Shown: positions 46,952-55,766, counted from the stretch's first letter. The stretch is 61,883 bases of DNA from JAQUOA01 sp037443785 (GCA_037443785.1 JBBINR010000019.1:1-61883), one strand, 5' to 3'. The notes: generated by a model not told the origin, from the letters alone. Translations and numbers: made by a program.

Positions 46952-47047
46952 TTATCGGATTCTCTTCTTATGACGCATCTTCCGAAGACGTTTTTTTCGT
47001 TTGTGGGTCGCCATTTTATGACGTTTACGTTTTTTTCCGCTTGGCAT
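46952..47047 (-). CDS. AURKAIP1/COX24-domain small ribosomal-type protein
   Basis: A 31-residue, extremely basic protein too short for common ORF cut-offs. It begins MPSGKKRKRHKMATHKRKKR and continues LRKMRHKKRIR, a close match in style to the bacterial COX24/AURKAIP1-domain proteins (bS22/mS38-like) that bind the small ribosomal subunit. The start is an ATG with a near-ideal AGGAGG ribosome site 6 bases upstream; the coding strand is opposite to the weak ORFs in this gap. A strong terminator follows. It stands alone between the TPR protein gene and the ytxH-like gene. Confidence 0.85.
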   Translation of the reverse strand: MPSGKKRKRHKMATHKRKKRLRKMRHKKRIR

Positions 47048-47080
47048 GGAAACCTCCTTTCATGAGTTTATTTCGATTAA

Positions 47081-47923
47081 TTAATGTTGCTTCAGTAATT
47101 CTTCAGCTTTTTTCCCTGCAACCGATTCAGGATCAATGTCAACGCACTTTTTGAACCATTTCTTCGCTTCATCCATGTTCCGCTGATTCAATTGAATAAT
47201 GCCAAGATTGAACATTGCCATCTGGTGTTTCGGATCGATCGCCAACGCTTTTTCAACTTCTTGTACGGCACTTTTTGAATCACCGGTTTCAAAATAACAG
47301 ATACCGAGATCAACTCTGGCATCGGCCGCTTTTGGGTTTTTTGCCAGATATTTTTTGTACATATCAATTGCGCGGATAAAGAATTTTGCGTCATGCAGCC
47401 GGTTCGCCAATTGCAATAATGCATCGTTGTTCTCCGGATCAGATTTAAGAATATTTTCTAAATTTGAAATATCCTTGATGACCGTTTCATTCGTCAGCGG
47501 CGATGCAGGCGGCGGATTTGATTCCTGTTTTGCTTCGACATTACCGACGGAAGAATTTCTCATCTCCAAGATCACGGATGCCGCAACAGCAAGAGCAAAC
47601 AGTGAAAAAACAATCAGATAGATGTTCGACCTGCTGTCCGATCCCTTTTTTGTTTTGCTTTGCTTTTTAGATTTTTCACCTGCCGGGCGTGATGCCTGAT
47701 ATTCTTCACCATCGAGCGGCAATCCGCATCCAAAACAAAATTTACTTTCTGCAGAATTTGCTGTTCCGCACGACGGACAAATCTTTTTTGCAGCGCGCTT
47801 TGCCGGTTGAGATTCTTCCGTTGAATGAATTTCATTTCCGCAAGTGGGGCAAAATTTTGCTTGGGGTGGAAGTGAAGCATGACATCGATGACAAACCAGT
47901 AAATCACTCATAGCTGTGGACAT
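47081..47923 (-). CDS. Zinc-ribbon, single-TM, TPR-repeat protein
   Basis: A 280-residue protein with two N-terminal zinc ribbons (CHRC...CPTC at about 10-30 and CPSC...CFGC at about 50-70), one membrane helix (about 105-125) and three or four tetratricopeptide repeats (about 150-275) with the usual A..LG....G.. spacing. It should be a membrane-anchored scaffold with the ribbons in the cytoplasm and the TPRs on the other side. The ATG at 47923 forms a TGATG overlap with the HU gene; an alternative start is 47911. Function unknown. Confidence 0.75.
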   Translation of the reverse strand: MSTAMSDLLVCHRCHASLPPQAKFCPTCGNEIHSTEESQPAKRAAKKICPSCGTANSAESKFCFGCGLPLDGEEYQASRPAGEKSKKQSKTKKGSDSRSNIYLIVFSLFALAVAASVILEMRNSSVGNVEAKQESNPPPASPLTNETVIKDISNLENILKSDPENNDALLQLANRLHDAKFFIRAIDMYKKYLAKNPKAADARVDLGICYFETGDSKSAVQEVEKALAIDPKHQMAMFNLGIIQLNQRNMDEAKKWFKKCVDIDPESVAGKKAEELLKQH

Positions 47924-48219
47924 CAACCAATTGTTTTCTTAAGATTTTCGTTTACGACTGATTTCAATTCTTTTGATACTTTGAAGATCGGAACATAATG
48001 ATCTTCAACCGGAACTTGCTCGCCTGTCCGCGGATTTCGCGCCATGCGTCCTTTCCGCTTCTTCACTTTAAAACTTCCAAAACCACGTATCTCGATATTC
48101 TTGCCGTCGCGAAGAGAGGCGATAACTGTTTGAATAAAGCCATCAACAACTGCTTCGGTTTCCACTTTTGTTAAACCGGTGCCGGATGCTATAATGTCAA
48201 CTATATCAGCTTTGGTCAC
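47923..48219 (-). CDS. HU/IHF-family DNA-binding protein
   Basis: A 98-residue histone-like protein. It contains the HU arm motif GFGSFKVKKRKGRMARNPRTGE (about 46-67), with the conserved basic tip and NPRTGE loop, and normal family length. It bends and packages DNA in the cytoplasm. It overlaps the TPR gene by one base and lies 12 bases after sppA, making a sppA-hup-TPR transcript. Confidence 0.92.
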   Translation of the reverse strand: MTKADIVDIIASGTGLTKVETEAVVDGFIQTVIASLRDGKNIEIRGFGSFKVKKRKGRMARNPRTGEQVPVEDHYVPIFKVSKELKSVVNENLKKTIG

Positions 48220-48231
48220 GTTGACTCTCCT

Positions 48232-49134
48232 CTATTGTGGTTGTGTGTAGAGATATTGCACGATTGGTTTTGAAATTAATTCTTGCGTCATGCCTTTGAT
48301 CTCGTTCTTGACTTGACCAAAAATCATATCGGCAAGCCGTTCACGTTTCTTTTCTTTAATAAGTCTCGGCGTTCCGGAAAGATGCGCCATATCGGCGGCG
48401 ATCGAAATTGCATCTTCATAGGTGCCGAGCGTATCGATAAGCTTTAACTCGTATGCTTTGCGTCCCGTGTACACTCTTCCGTCGGCAAGCTGCCGCACGA
48501 CTTTGGGATCTAATTTTCTTTCCGCTGCAACAGAAGAAACAAATTGATCATAAATATCATCAATCATCCCCTGAAAATATTTTTTGTCGTCCTCGTTCAT
48601 TTTTCTGAACGGCGATCCCGAATCTTTCAACTTCCCGCTTTTAATCGTCGATGATGAAATACCGATTTTTCCCAACAGATCATCGTAATGCATAAATTGC
48701 GAAATGACTCCGATGCTTCCTGTCACTGAACCGGGATTGGCAACAATTTTATCGGCACCGATAGCGACATAATAACCGCCGCTTGCCGCAACCGATCCCA
48801 TCGAGACAACGATTGGTTTTCCGCTTTTTCTTGTCTTCCTCACTTCTTGATAAATCTCCTGGCTTGCCGAAACGCCGCCGCCGGGAGATTCAATTCTGAA
48901 GACAATGGCTTTCACGGAAGAATTTTCCCGATACTTTTTGAATTGACGAACGATGGATTCTGATTCGTAAATCGGCTCCTTCAATTCAACAATGGCGATC
49001 GTTCCTCCGGAACCGGAATTAATATCTTCAGTGTCGGAATCATTAAAGAATGAAATGACGACGAGGATAACAAAAACGAAGAAAATAAAGATTACTGCAA
49101 AAATACCCCAAAGCCACTTAGCAGTTTTAGTCAT
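48232..49134 (-). CDS. sppA: Signal peptide peptidase SppA (short form)
   Basis: A 300-residue S49 peptidase with one N-terminal membrane helix (about 8-30). The nucleophile serine is in MGSVAASGGYYVA (about 112-125) and the general-base lysine in IKSGKLKDSGSPFR (about 165-178); VSASQEIYQEV marks the oligomer interface. The short form works as a homotetramer that cleaves leftover signal peptides in the membrane. A perfect sigma70 promoter lies upstream. Confidence 0.93.
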   Translation of the reverse strand: MTKTAKWLWGIFAVIFIFFVFVILVVISFFNDSDTEDINSGSGGTIAIVELKEPIYESESIVRQFKKYRENSSVKAIVFRIESPGGGVSASQEIYQEVRKTRKSGKPIVVSMGSVAASGGYYVAIGADKIVANPGSVTGSIGVISQFMHYDDLLGKIGISSSTIKSGKLKDSGSPFRKMNEDDKKYFQGMIDDIYDQFVSSVAAERKLDPKVVRQLADGRVYTGRKAYELKLIDTLGTYEDAISIAADMAHLSGTPRLIKEKKRERLADMIFGQVKNEIKGMTQELISKPIVQYLYTQPQ

Positions 49135-49178
49135 ACAACCTCTAAAAGTAATCTTTGTAACTTATTGAAATTCATACA

Positions 49179-49207
49179 ATTATAAGGAATAAGTGCTCAA
49201 ATGTCAA
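49179..49207 (-). promoter_or_regulatory. Consensus sigma70 promoter of sppA-hup operon
   Basis: On the minus strand TTGACA (49207-49202), 17-base spacer, TATAAT (49184-49179): a 12 of 12 match at ideal spacing. The expected start of transcription near 49172 leaves about 38 bases before the sppA ATG. Confidence 0.8.
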
Positions 49208-49257
49208 ATCGCCAAGACTAAAAGCTGAAGAATGATATTTTGCGGAGTTATAAAGGA

Positions 49258-49818
49258 TTAAAAATAAAGGGTGAATAACCAGTAACTAAGCGGAATCAGC
49301 GTTCCTGCCGCAACAAACCATTTTCCCCTTCCTGACAATCCATTGGTGCCTTTTATCATGAACATGCCGGAGATTCCCATAAAGATAAGTGATACGGCAA
49401 AGAAATCGGCAACATACGTCCATAGGCCTTTGGCTGCGTTCAGATGCAATTGATTCATTTCGAACAGTACGCGTCGAGCAGGAGTTGATTCGATTAAGAC
49501 CGTACCTGTCGGCAGATCGATCGAATAAGTTTTTTGTTCAAAAAATAATTGTGCGGTGGATGAATCAGCTCGGAAATAATTTTGTGGATCGCTTTGAAGG
49601 TTTAATTTTAGTTTTGCTTCTGCGATAATTTCAGATTTTGTTTTGCCGGAAAACGGTTCAGCGTGAACGATATTTTTAATGTGCGTGTAGTTCGGATTCC
49701 AGTCCGCAATATGGTTGACGGCAAGACCGGAAATTCCGTACACAAGAACCATCGCGACACTGATGTAGCCAATGTCGCGATGTAAAAGATTATTCCATCG
49801 TCTCCACCGAAAATCCAT
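49258..49818 (-). CDS. PepSY-associated membrane protein
   Basis: A 186-residue protein with a membrane segment near the N-terminus (about 15-33, after LHRDIGY), a soluble PepSY-like part (about 45-120) and two C-terminal helices (about 133-152, 165-184). The conserved histidines LHRD, VNH and QLHLN fit PepSY_TM proteins that can hold haem or metal. It overlaps the DUF4920 gene by one base, so the two are a pair; position next to the oxidase operon suggests a redox or metal role, by inference. Confidence 0.75.
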   Translation of the reverse strand: MDFRWRRWNNLLHRDIGYISVAMVLVYGISGLAVNHIADWNPNYTHIKNIVHAEPFSGKTKSEIIAEAKLKLNLQSDPQNYFRADSSTAQLFFEQKTYSIDLPTGTVLIESTPARRVLFEMNQLHLNAAKGLWTYVADFFAVSLIFMGISGMFMIKGTNGLSGRGKWFVAAGTLIPLSYWLFTLYF

Positions 49819-50288
49819 TATTTCCCTACAACCGCTCCTTCTCCATTGATTTGGAGAACAATCTTTGGACCGGTAACCGAAGTCGAATCGAAAGTTTTTC
49901 CCTGTTCTTTCGCTTCATGTTCGCCTGCTTTAATCAGATCTTCTTTCGAATACGTGGTAACGTTGACAACACCCTCGGCAACAACCGTTTTTCCTTTAAT
50001 CTCCATCGGAAAGACAATAACGCCGTCTTCAACTTTAAATCTCAACGATTCACCCTCTTTCTCTCCTCCGACTTTTATCCAGCATCCTCTCTTTTCGCAC
50101 ACACCAACAATCGGGCCTTCGATCTGAATTCGCTTGCCGTTAAATTTTTCGGGATTGGCAATCACGTCGGAAATCTTTGTCTTTTCTTTCAACGTCAATT
50201 CTTTCCCGAACTTTTTTTTAGGCGACGATTGAACACTAAGCACGACGAGCAGCAGTACAACAATAATGGCAACCAATCTTGTTTTCAT
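49818..50288 (-). CDS. DUF4920-type periplasmic protein
   Basis: A 156-residue exported protein with a signal peptide (about 1-21). An OB-like segment, GKRIQIEGPIVGVCEKRGCWI (about 50-70, in two pieces: up to EG and from PIVG), has two cysteines (C-E-K-R-G-C) typical of DUF4920, which is linked to metal or redox handling; no defined reaction is known. AGGAG lies 8 bases before the ATG. It is 90 bases after the end of the oxidase operon, beyond a terminator, and is translationally coupled to the PepSY gene. Confidence 0.75.
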   Translation of the reverse strand: MKTRLVAIIVVLLLVVLSVQSSPKKKFGKELTLKEKTKISDVIANPEKFNGKRIQIEGPIVGVCEKRGCWIKVGGEKEGESLRFKVEDGVIVFPMEIKGKTVVAEGVVNVTTYSKEDLIKAGEHEAKEQGKTFDSTSVTGPKIVLQINGEGAVVGK

Positions 50289-50311
50289 AACTCACTCCTT
50301 GAAGAGTTCAT

Positions 50312-50348
50312 AGAAATAAAAATACCCCTCTGTGTAAAAAAGGGGTAT
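50312..50348 (-). terminator. Terminator of the respiratory operon
   Basis: Eight-base stem ATACCCCT (50322-50329) with AGGGGTAT (50341-50348), 11-base loop, followed on the minus strand by TTTTATTTC. It sits 30 bases after the last oxidase-operon gene and before the DUF4920 gene. Confidence 0.8.
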
Positions 50349-50378
50349 GATGTGGATACAGCAAATTTCATTGATTCC

Positions 50379-51710
50379 TTACGGTGCCTTTTTATACATT
50401 GTCATAATATAGGCAGCGATTGAATCAGCTTCAACAGGTTTTAATCCTTGGTTTGGCATTGGCGGAAATGCCGGATTCATTTTTTGCGGATTCATGACAA
50501 AGGAAACAAGCTTTGCACGGTCGCTTTCATATTTTGGGAGTACGTCCTTATACGCCGGACCGACTTTTTTCTTTCCGAATTCGTGGCATGCCGAACATTT
50601 TGCGGTGAAAATCTCTTCGCCGGTAACAACTTTCAAGCTGATTCCCATCCGTGTCAGCAACTCTTCATGATACTTTTCGAATTCATAGGCAAGCATGGCA
50701 GAGTTCTGACGCGTCGCTTTTTCAAATGCCGACGTATTTTGCAAAATAATGAAGACAATAACGACGATGAAGAAGAAAAATGCGTTTGCGGTATATGCCG
50801 TTTTATACTCTTTTACCATTCCATAGACAAAGTGACTTGTAATAAAAAGAAAAAAGACGGCGAAGAATGCCGCAGCGAAAAATAACCCCGACAATCCTTC
50901 CGAAGGAGCAAGAAAAACCGAGGCGCCGATACACAGCGGCTGCAAAAGAATTGTCACCATAGCAAGCGGCACCGTATTTTTCTTGACATAAGCTGCGTAA
51001 CCGCTATCGATATTTTTTATTCCTTCATTCCAGCTGAACGTAAAGAATAACGTCCCCAGCGCTGTGATCGTCAACGACAGCAGAATAAATTGCACGACAC
51101 GAACGAGAACATCGAGTGAAAGGAATAGTTCAATGACGTTGCTGATGGTTGCCCAAGAGAATGGGGTACCGGCAAGCGTTGTCCCCGCAAAAAGGAGCAG
51201 AACGGATAAACTTAAGAACAATACCGCGTATTTGCCCGATGTTCGTTTTGTTTCTGAAGTCTCAGAACGAAATTCATCAAATATCTCTGACGATTGTTTT
51301 ACTTCATCAAGTACCGAGGTGAGCTTCAAAGCAGAGTGATACGATGCCGTGAATGCTGCCGCCAATGCAAAGAAACCTGCTCCCCATGTTAAGACACTGA
51401 CGGAAATTGCCGGCGTGTTTTGCAGCAACTGCGCGTAGCCGAAAACAAGAGCAAGGTACGGAACGACACCAAAAAGGAATAAAATACTTTTAGTCGGAAT
51501 CAAAAGCCCAAGAACGTCCTTAGAAAAATTTGTCGCATTACTGTCCGACATTTTTCTCCCTTGACGACCATGATACAGAGAGAGCACTAATGCACCGAAG
51601 AGATACGCGGCAAACGGGAGGAAAATTATATAGACGAAGTTCAATACAAAATGCAAAACGGTAATCTGGCTTGCCGATTGCGGTAACGCGAGTTGTTTCA
51701 ATAAATCCAT
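50379..51710 (-). CDS. Polytopic membrane protein with C-terminal cytochrome c domain
   Basis: A 443-residue protein with about eight hydrophobic segments (through about residue 325) and a C-terminal monohaem c domain: CSACHEFGKKKVGPAY (about 370-385), with Met in the PPMPNQG segment as likely sixth ligand. In-membrane histidines occur at H20 (VLHFVLNF), in SYHSALK and in SHFVYGMVK. It is the last gene of the oxidase operon, 15 bases after coxB. The N-terminal H20 and polytopic layout recall CydA-like bd-superfamily proteins with a fused cytochrome c, but this is speculation. A role as an electron donor to the oxidase (whose subunit II has no haem) is the simpler idea. Confidence 0.7.
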   Translation of the reverse strand: MDLLKQLALPQSASQITVLHFVLNFVYIIFLPFAAYLFGALVLSLYHGRQGRKMSDSNATNFSKDVLGLLIPTKSILFLFGVVPYLALVFGYAQLLQNTPAISVSVLTWGAGFFALAAAFTASYHSALKLTSVLDEVKQSSEIFDEFRSETSETKRTSGKYAVLFLSLSVLLLFAGTTLAGTPFSWATISNVIELFLSLDVLVRVVQFILLSLTITALGTLFFTFSWNEGIKNIDSGYAAYVKKNTVPLAMVTILLQPLCIGASVFLAPSEGLSGLFFAAAFFAVFFLFITSHFVYGMVKEYKTAYTANAFFFFIVVIVFIILQNTSAFEKATRQNSAMLAYEFEKYHEELLTRMGISLKVVTGEEIFTAKCSACHEFGKKKVGPAYKDVLPKYESDRAKLVSFVMNPQKMNPAFPPMPNQGLKPVEADSIAAYIMTMYKKAP

Positions 51711-51725
51711 TGTTCTTTACCGGGT

Positions 51726-52379
51726 TTAATTATTTTTTTCTTGCGCAACAATTGTTGATTTGATTCCAGCTTTTTGCGAAGCGTTTATATACCATCGATC
51801 AAAATCGTTTTGTTCCATCACATGAACACTCGAATACATATAGGAATGATTCAAACCGCAGTATTCAGCGCAGGCAATATCATATTTGCCAACCTTCTCC
51901 GACTGGAACCACGCATCGTTCTTTTTATTGGCATACACATCTTTCTTCAAGCGAAAGGCCGGGATGAAAAACGCATGATTGACATCCATCGATTTCAGGT
52001 TTACTTTTACCGCTTTGCTGACCGGAACGTACAGCGTATCGGTTTTTAGACCGTTCGGATATTCAAAACTCCATTGCCACATCCTGGCCGTAACATTAAT
52101 ATTCATCGCGTTCGCAGGAATCGCCCGTTCGTCTTGGTAACCAACCCAGCCAAAATAGAACATGCTGATGAACAGAATCAAAGGAATTGTTGTCCACAAA
52201 ATTTCTAATGTAAGGTTCCCTTCGATGTTCTTTGGAATGGGGTTCTTTTTCCTGCTGTATCGGAAAACAAAATAAATCATCGCCACCGTGATCCCAATGA
52301 GAACAATGAGCGACAATACGACGATATAGAGAAAGGTCGCATCAACACTGTTTGCAAAACTTGACGCTGCTTTAAACAT
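51726..52379 (-). CDS. coxB: Cytochrome c oxidase subunit II
   Basis: A 217-residue protein with two N-terminal membrane helices (about 15-37, 55-75) and a periplasmic CuA domain. CuA ligands are in VNHAFFIPAF (His), CAEYCGLNHSYM (two Cys, Glu, His, Met). There is no C-terminal cytochrome c domain, so this is not a caa3-type subunit II and needs a separate c-type donor. It follows subunit IV by 4 bases. Confidence 0.94.
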   Translation of the reverse strand: MFKAASSFANSVDATFLYIVVLSLIVLIGITVAMIYFVFRYSRKKNPIPKNIEGNLTLEILWTTIPLILFISMFYFGWVGYQDERAIPANAMNINVTARMWQWSFEYPNGLKTDTLYVPVSKAVKVNLKSMDVNHAFFIPAFRLKKDVYANKKNDAWFQSEKVGKYDIACAEYCGLNHSYMYSSVHVMEQNDFDRWYINASQKAGIKSTIVAQEKNN

Positions 52380-52383
52380 TCAT

Positions 52384-52683
52384 TTACCTCACAAAAGAAT
52401 AATCAATAAACGTTAATGCGATAAAAATCCCGAGAGTCAACAACGCAACAAAGATAAACACCTTGAAAACGACATCTTCATACTTCAAGTGCATAAAGTA
52501 ATTCAGCACATACCAGGATTTTACGGATGCAATGAGCAATGCAATGACGATGGTCCAATTGCCGAAATTGATTCCGGCAACCGATACGGTAATACCGGTA
52601 AACGCCAGCAGCGAAATCCAGACAAAAATATATTTTCCGTATTCTACAACGTGTGCTTGTTCGTGGTTATGATGATCGCTCAT
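52384..52683 (-). CDS. coxD: Cytochrome c oxidase subunit IV
   Basis: A 99-residue protein with three membrane segments and the prokaryotic subunit IV pattern (YVLNYFMHLKYED). Supports assembly or stability of the oxidase. 19 bases after subunit III and 4 before subunit II. Confidence 0.88.
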   Translation of the reverse strand: MSDHHNHEQAHVVEYGKYIFVWISLLAFTGITVSVAGINFGNWTIVIALLIASVKSWYVLNYFMHLKYEDVVFKVFIFVALLTLGIFIALTFIDYSFVR

Positions 52684-52702
52684 CGAGACCTCAATAGTTT
52701 TA

Positions 52703-53320
52703 TCAGTGAATCAAATAGAATAATGGGAACAAGAAAATCCAAATAAGATCGACTAAGTGCCAGTACAACGCAGCATTTTCAAGCTTCACATAGGCATGTT
52801 GATGTATAGTTCCGGTCCTTATAAATGCAAGGATGAAAAGGAAAATCGTCACGCCGACAATAACGTGGAGAGCATGCAGTCCGGTCATTACATAGTAAAG
52901 GCCGAAATACAAAATTTCTCCTTCGGGTTTTGCCAGCAATTCTTTGCCCCCCGGAAAAATTCCGTGATGAATCTTTGCACTCCATTCAAAATATTTATTT
53001 ACCATGAATGCAAAGGCAAATAAAATGGTCACAATAATTAACGCCATCGAAAACCGTGTATTCCCTTTTTGCATTGCCGTAATAGACATTGCCGCCGTCA
53101 TACTGCTTGTCAACAGGATGATTGTATTGACCATTCCGATGGTCGTATTCAGTTCCTGCGCAGCCATATGGAATTCCTGCTGATGAACGAATCGATACAC
53201 AGCATAGATAATGAACAGCCCGCCGAACAAAAGGAGTTCGGTAAAGAGAAACAACCACATTCCCATGCGGGAACCGTAATCATCGCGATGGACAACATGT
53301 GCTTGTGTAGAAGAACTCAC
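52703..53320 (-). CDS. coxC: Cytochrome c oxidase subunit III
   Basis: A 205-residue inner-membrane protein with five helices. The opening GMWLFLFTELLLFGGLF (about 20-36) and the LHALHVIVG segment with its histidines (about 145-153) are typical of the shorter form of subunit III. The start follows the stop of subunit I directly. Confidence 0.92.
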   Translation of the reverse strand: MSSSTQAHVVHRDDYGSRMGMWLFLFTELLLFGGLFIIYAVYRFVHQQEFHMAAQELNTTIGMVNTIILLTSSMTAAMSITAMQKGNTRFSMALIIVTILFAFAFMVNKYFEWSAKIHHGIFPGGKELLAKPEGEILYFGLYYVMTGLHALHVIVGVTIFLFILAFIRTGTIHQHAYVKLENAALYWHLVDLIWIFLFPLFYLIH

Positions 53321-54973
53321 TTACTTTGCCTCCTTTGCAATAACCACTTCATATTCAGAATAATCGTACGGGCCTTTGTTGATTTCCGGAATGGTGTGGA
53401 AGTTTTCCATGATCGGCGGCGACTGTGTCTGCCATTCCAGCGTCACTCCACCCCAAGGATTTTTTGGAGCAAGACTGCCTCGCCGCATTCCAATTACCAA
53501 ATTGGTAAACATCATGATCAATCCAGCAATTAAAATCCACGAACCGACTGTCGAGATAACATGGTACACCTGGAATTGCGGTAGATAATCGTAGTACCGC
53601 CGCGGCATGCCAAGATATCCCATAATGAACATCGGAAAATACAATGTGTTATAGCCGATGGTAACAATTGCCCATGCCCACGTTGCAACTTTCATGTTGT
53701 ACATTCTTCCGTACATTTTCGGGAACCAGTAGTGCATCGCTGCAAAGATTCCGAATCCGGTTCCGCCGAACATCACGTAATGGAAATGCGCAACGACGAA
53801 TGAGGTATCCGTCAAATGAATATTCACCGACAATGCACCGAGCATCAGACCGGTGAAACCTCCGATTGCAAATTGAAAGATGAATGACAAAACATAAAGG
53901 AACGGAGGGTCAGGCTGGATCGATCCTTTATACATCGTCGATACCCAGTTAAAAACTTTTATCGCGCTTGGAATGGAAACCGCAAAGGTTAAAAATGAAA
54001 AAACAAACTGAGCCGTGTCGCTCATTCCTGCGGTGAACATGTGATGCGCCCATACGAGCGAACCGAACAACGCGATAGCAAGACTTGAGAAGGCGATGAA
54101 TTTGTATCCGAAAATCGTCCGGCGTGCAAACACAGGAATAATTTCCGACACAACACCCATTGCCGGAAGAATCATAATATAAACTGCAGGATGCGAATAA
54201 ATCCAAAATAAATGTTGATACAAAACCGGATCACCGCCGAGAGCCGGATCAAAAATTCCAACGCCAAAAAATCGTTCCACCATCACCAGCACAAGTGTAA
54301 TTCCGATGATCGGTGTCGCTAAAATCTGTACCCATCCCGTTGCGTACAATGACCAGGTAAACAGCGGCATCTTAAACCAGGTCATTCCCGGAGCGCGCAT
54401 TCGATGAATCGTCGTGATGAAATTCAATCCTGTTAAGATCGATGAAAAACCGAGCAAGAATGCGGCGATCAATGCCGGGAACACATTCGTATTTGTCCGA
54501 ACACTGTAAGGGATATAAAACATCCAACCCGTATCGGCAGGGCCGCCGGGAAGGAATATTGAAACGGCAGCAATGATACCGCCGCTGATGAAAAGATACC
54601 ACGAAAGAAGATTCAAACGCGGAAAGATAACATCTTTTGCTCCGATCATGATCGGCAAAAAGAAATTTCCGAACACTGCCGGCAAACCCGGAATGATAAA
54701 CAAGAAAATCATGATGATGCCATGCAGCGTAAACAACTGATTGTACGTCTGTGCACCCACAATTGTTTTGCCCGGCGTCAGTAATTCAAGACGAATCAAA
54801 AATCCAAAGAACACTGCAATGGCGAAAAAGGTCATCATTGTATAGAGATACAACAATCCAATCCGCTTATGATCAACAGTCAACAGCCACGAAAGGATAC
54901 CCTTGTGCTTGTTGGTTGACACTTCAAAAAATGACGGCTCTATTTTATCTGCTGGCATTGCAACATTTGCCAT
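53321..54973 (-). CDS. coxA: Cytochrome c oxidase subunit I (A2 type)
   Basis: A 550-residue haem-copper oxidase subunit with 12 helices. Low-spin haem His is in TLHGIIM, CuB ligands are in WIYSHPAVYIMIL (His-Tyr pair) and VWAHHMFTAGM (His-His), and the two haem His in VVAHFHYVMFGG. The motif YSHP-A-V instead of HPEV marks the A2 subfamily, with a Tyr-Ser pair replacing the D-channel glutamate. It reduces oxygen and pumps protons. Preceded by sco after 11 bases. Confidence 0.95.
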   Translation of the reverse strand: MANVAMPADKIEPSFFEVSTNKHKGILSWLLTVDHKRIGLLYLYTMMTFFAIAVFFGFLIRLELLTPGKTIVGAQTYNQLFTLHGIIMIFLFIIPGLPAVFGNFFLPIMIGAKDVIFPRLNLLSWYLFISGGIIAAVSIFLPGGPADTGWMFYIPYSVRTNTNVFPALIAAFLLGFSSILTGLNFITTIHRMRAPGMTWFKMPLFTWSLYATGWVQILATPIIGITLVLVMVERFFGVGIFDPALGGDPVLYQHLFWIYSHPAVYIMILPAMGVVSEIIPVFARRTIFGYKFIAFSSLAIALFGSLVWAHHMFTAGMSDTAQFVFSFLTFAVSIPSAIKVFNWVSTMYKGSIQPDPPFLYVLSFIFQFAIGGFTGLMLGALSVNIHLTDTSFVVAHFHYVMFGGTGFGIFAAMHYWFPKMYGRMYNMKVATWAWAIVTIGYNTLYFPMFIMGYLGMPRRYYDYLPQFQVYHVISTVGSWILIAGLIMMFTNLVIGMRRGSLAPKNPWGGVTLEWQTQSPPIMENFHTIPEINKGPYDYSEYEVVIAKEAK

Positions 54974-54984
54974 ACGTTCTCACC

Positions 54985-55749
54985 TCACGATTTTACTTTT
55001 GGTTTAACAGTTAAATACACGACCAGCACTCCAGCAAACAATAAAATAATTCCGCCGGCAACACGGGTAATGTTAAAAACATATTTTCTTCCTTCAGGAC
55101 TGTAACTGTAACAATATTGAAGCATCTTCGCAATCGTCGGTCCTGTACGACCTTCGCTTGCTTCCGTTAACGCCATCTTTACATCAAACGGAAGATACTG
55201 CGTTCCGTAAAGATACCGTGCAATTTTTCCCTGCGGACTAATGACAATGATTGAGCCGGCATGCAAAAAATCATTTCCCTGTCTCTTGAACATAAATCCT
55301 GCCGCATCCGTCAATGTATGAATGGCAACGCTGTCACCGGTCATAAACTTCCATGAGCCATCCGGGATTTTTTTATCGAGCAAGGACATATAGTTTTCAT
55401 GTTTCGCTGCCGCCAAATCCGATTTTTCCTGCTCATCAAAACTGATCGTCACGATTTGAAAATCTTTTCCGATTTCCATATCCATATGATTGACAATCGT
55501 CGTCAATTCATTTAAAATCGGACTGCAAATGCCCGGGCATCGATAATACACGAAATTAAGAATGGTCGGTTTCTTCACCACATCCTTAAGCGAAACGAGA
55601 TAGCCTTTTTCATCAAAGAACTCAAGATTCAACGGAACAGTCTGACCGATTTTTTCGTCGATTCCTATTTCAATCTTCTTTGTCGAATCATTTGCCAGCA
55701 GCACAAACGAACTCAACACAAACAACGATATGACGATTAAAGATTTCAT
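54985..55749 (-). CDS. SCO1/SenC copper chaperone
   Basis: A 254-residue periplasmic protein with a signal peptide (about 1-18) and a thioredoxin-like fold. The copper motif is YYRCPGICSPILNE (Cys-x3-Cys, about 68-81) with the distal His in FLHAGSIIVIS (about 165). A hydrophobic C-terminal segment (about 228-248) could tether it. SCO delivers copper to CuA of subunit II. It lies between the ACIII cytochrome and coxA, in the expected place. Confidence 0.92.
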   Translation of the reverse strand: MKSLIVISLFVLSSFVLLANDSTKKIEIGIDEKIGQTVPLNLEFFDEKGYLVSLKDVVKKPTILNFVYYRCPGICSPILNELTTIVNHMDMEIGKDFQIVTISFDEQEKSDLAAAKHENYMSLLDKKIPDGSWKFMTGDSVAIHTLTDAAGFMFKRQGNDFLHAGSIIVISPQGKIARYLYGTQYLPFDVKMALTEASEGRTGPTIAKMLQYCYSYSPEGRKYVFNITRVAGGIILLFAGVLVVYLTVKPKVKS

Positions 55750-55766
55750 ATCATTACACCTCCGTT

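Noticed and set aside
46871..47154. Plus-strand ORFs over the small ribosomal-type gene
   Set aside because: They lack ribosome sites and codon signal; the minus-strand 31-residue frame with AGGAGG and terminator explains the region.
47923..47926. A TTG start for the zinc-ribbon/TPR gene at 47926
   Set aside because: The adjacent ATG at 47923 gives the coupled TGATG overlap and is the more likely start.
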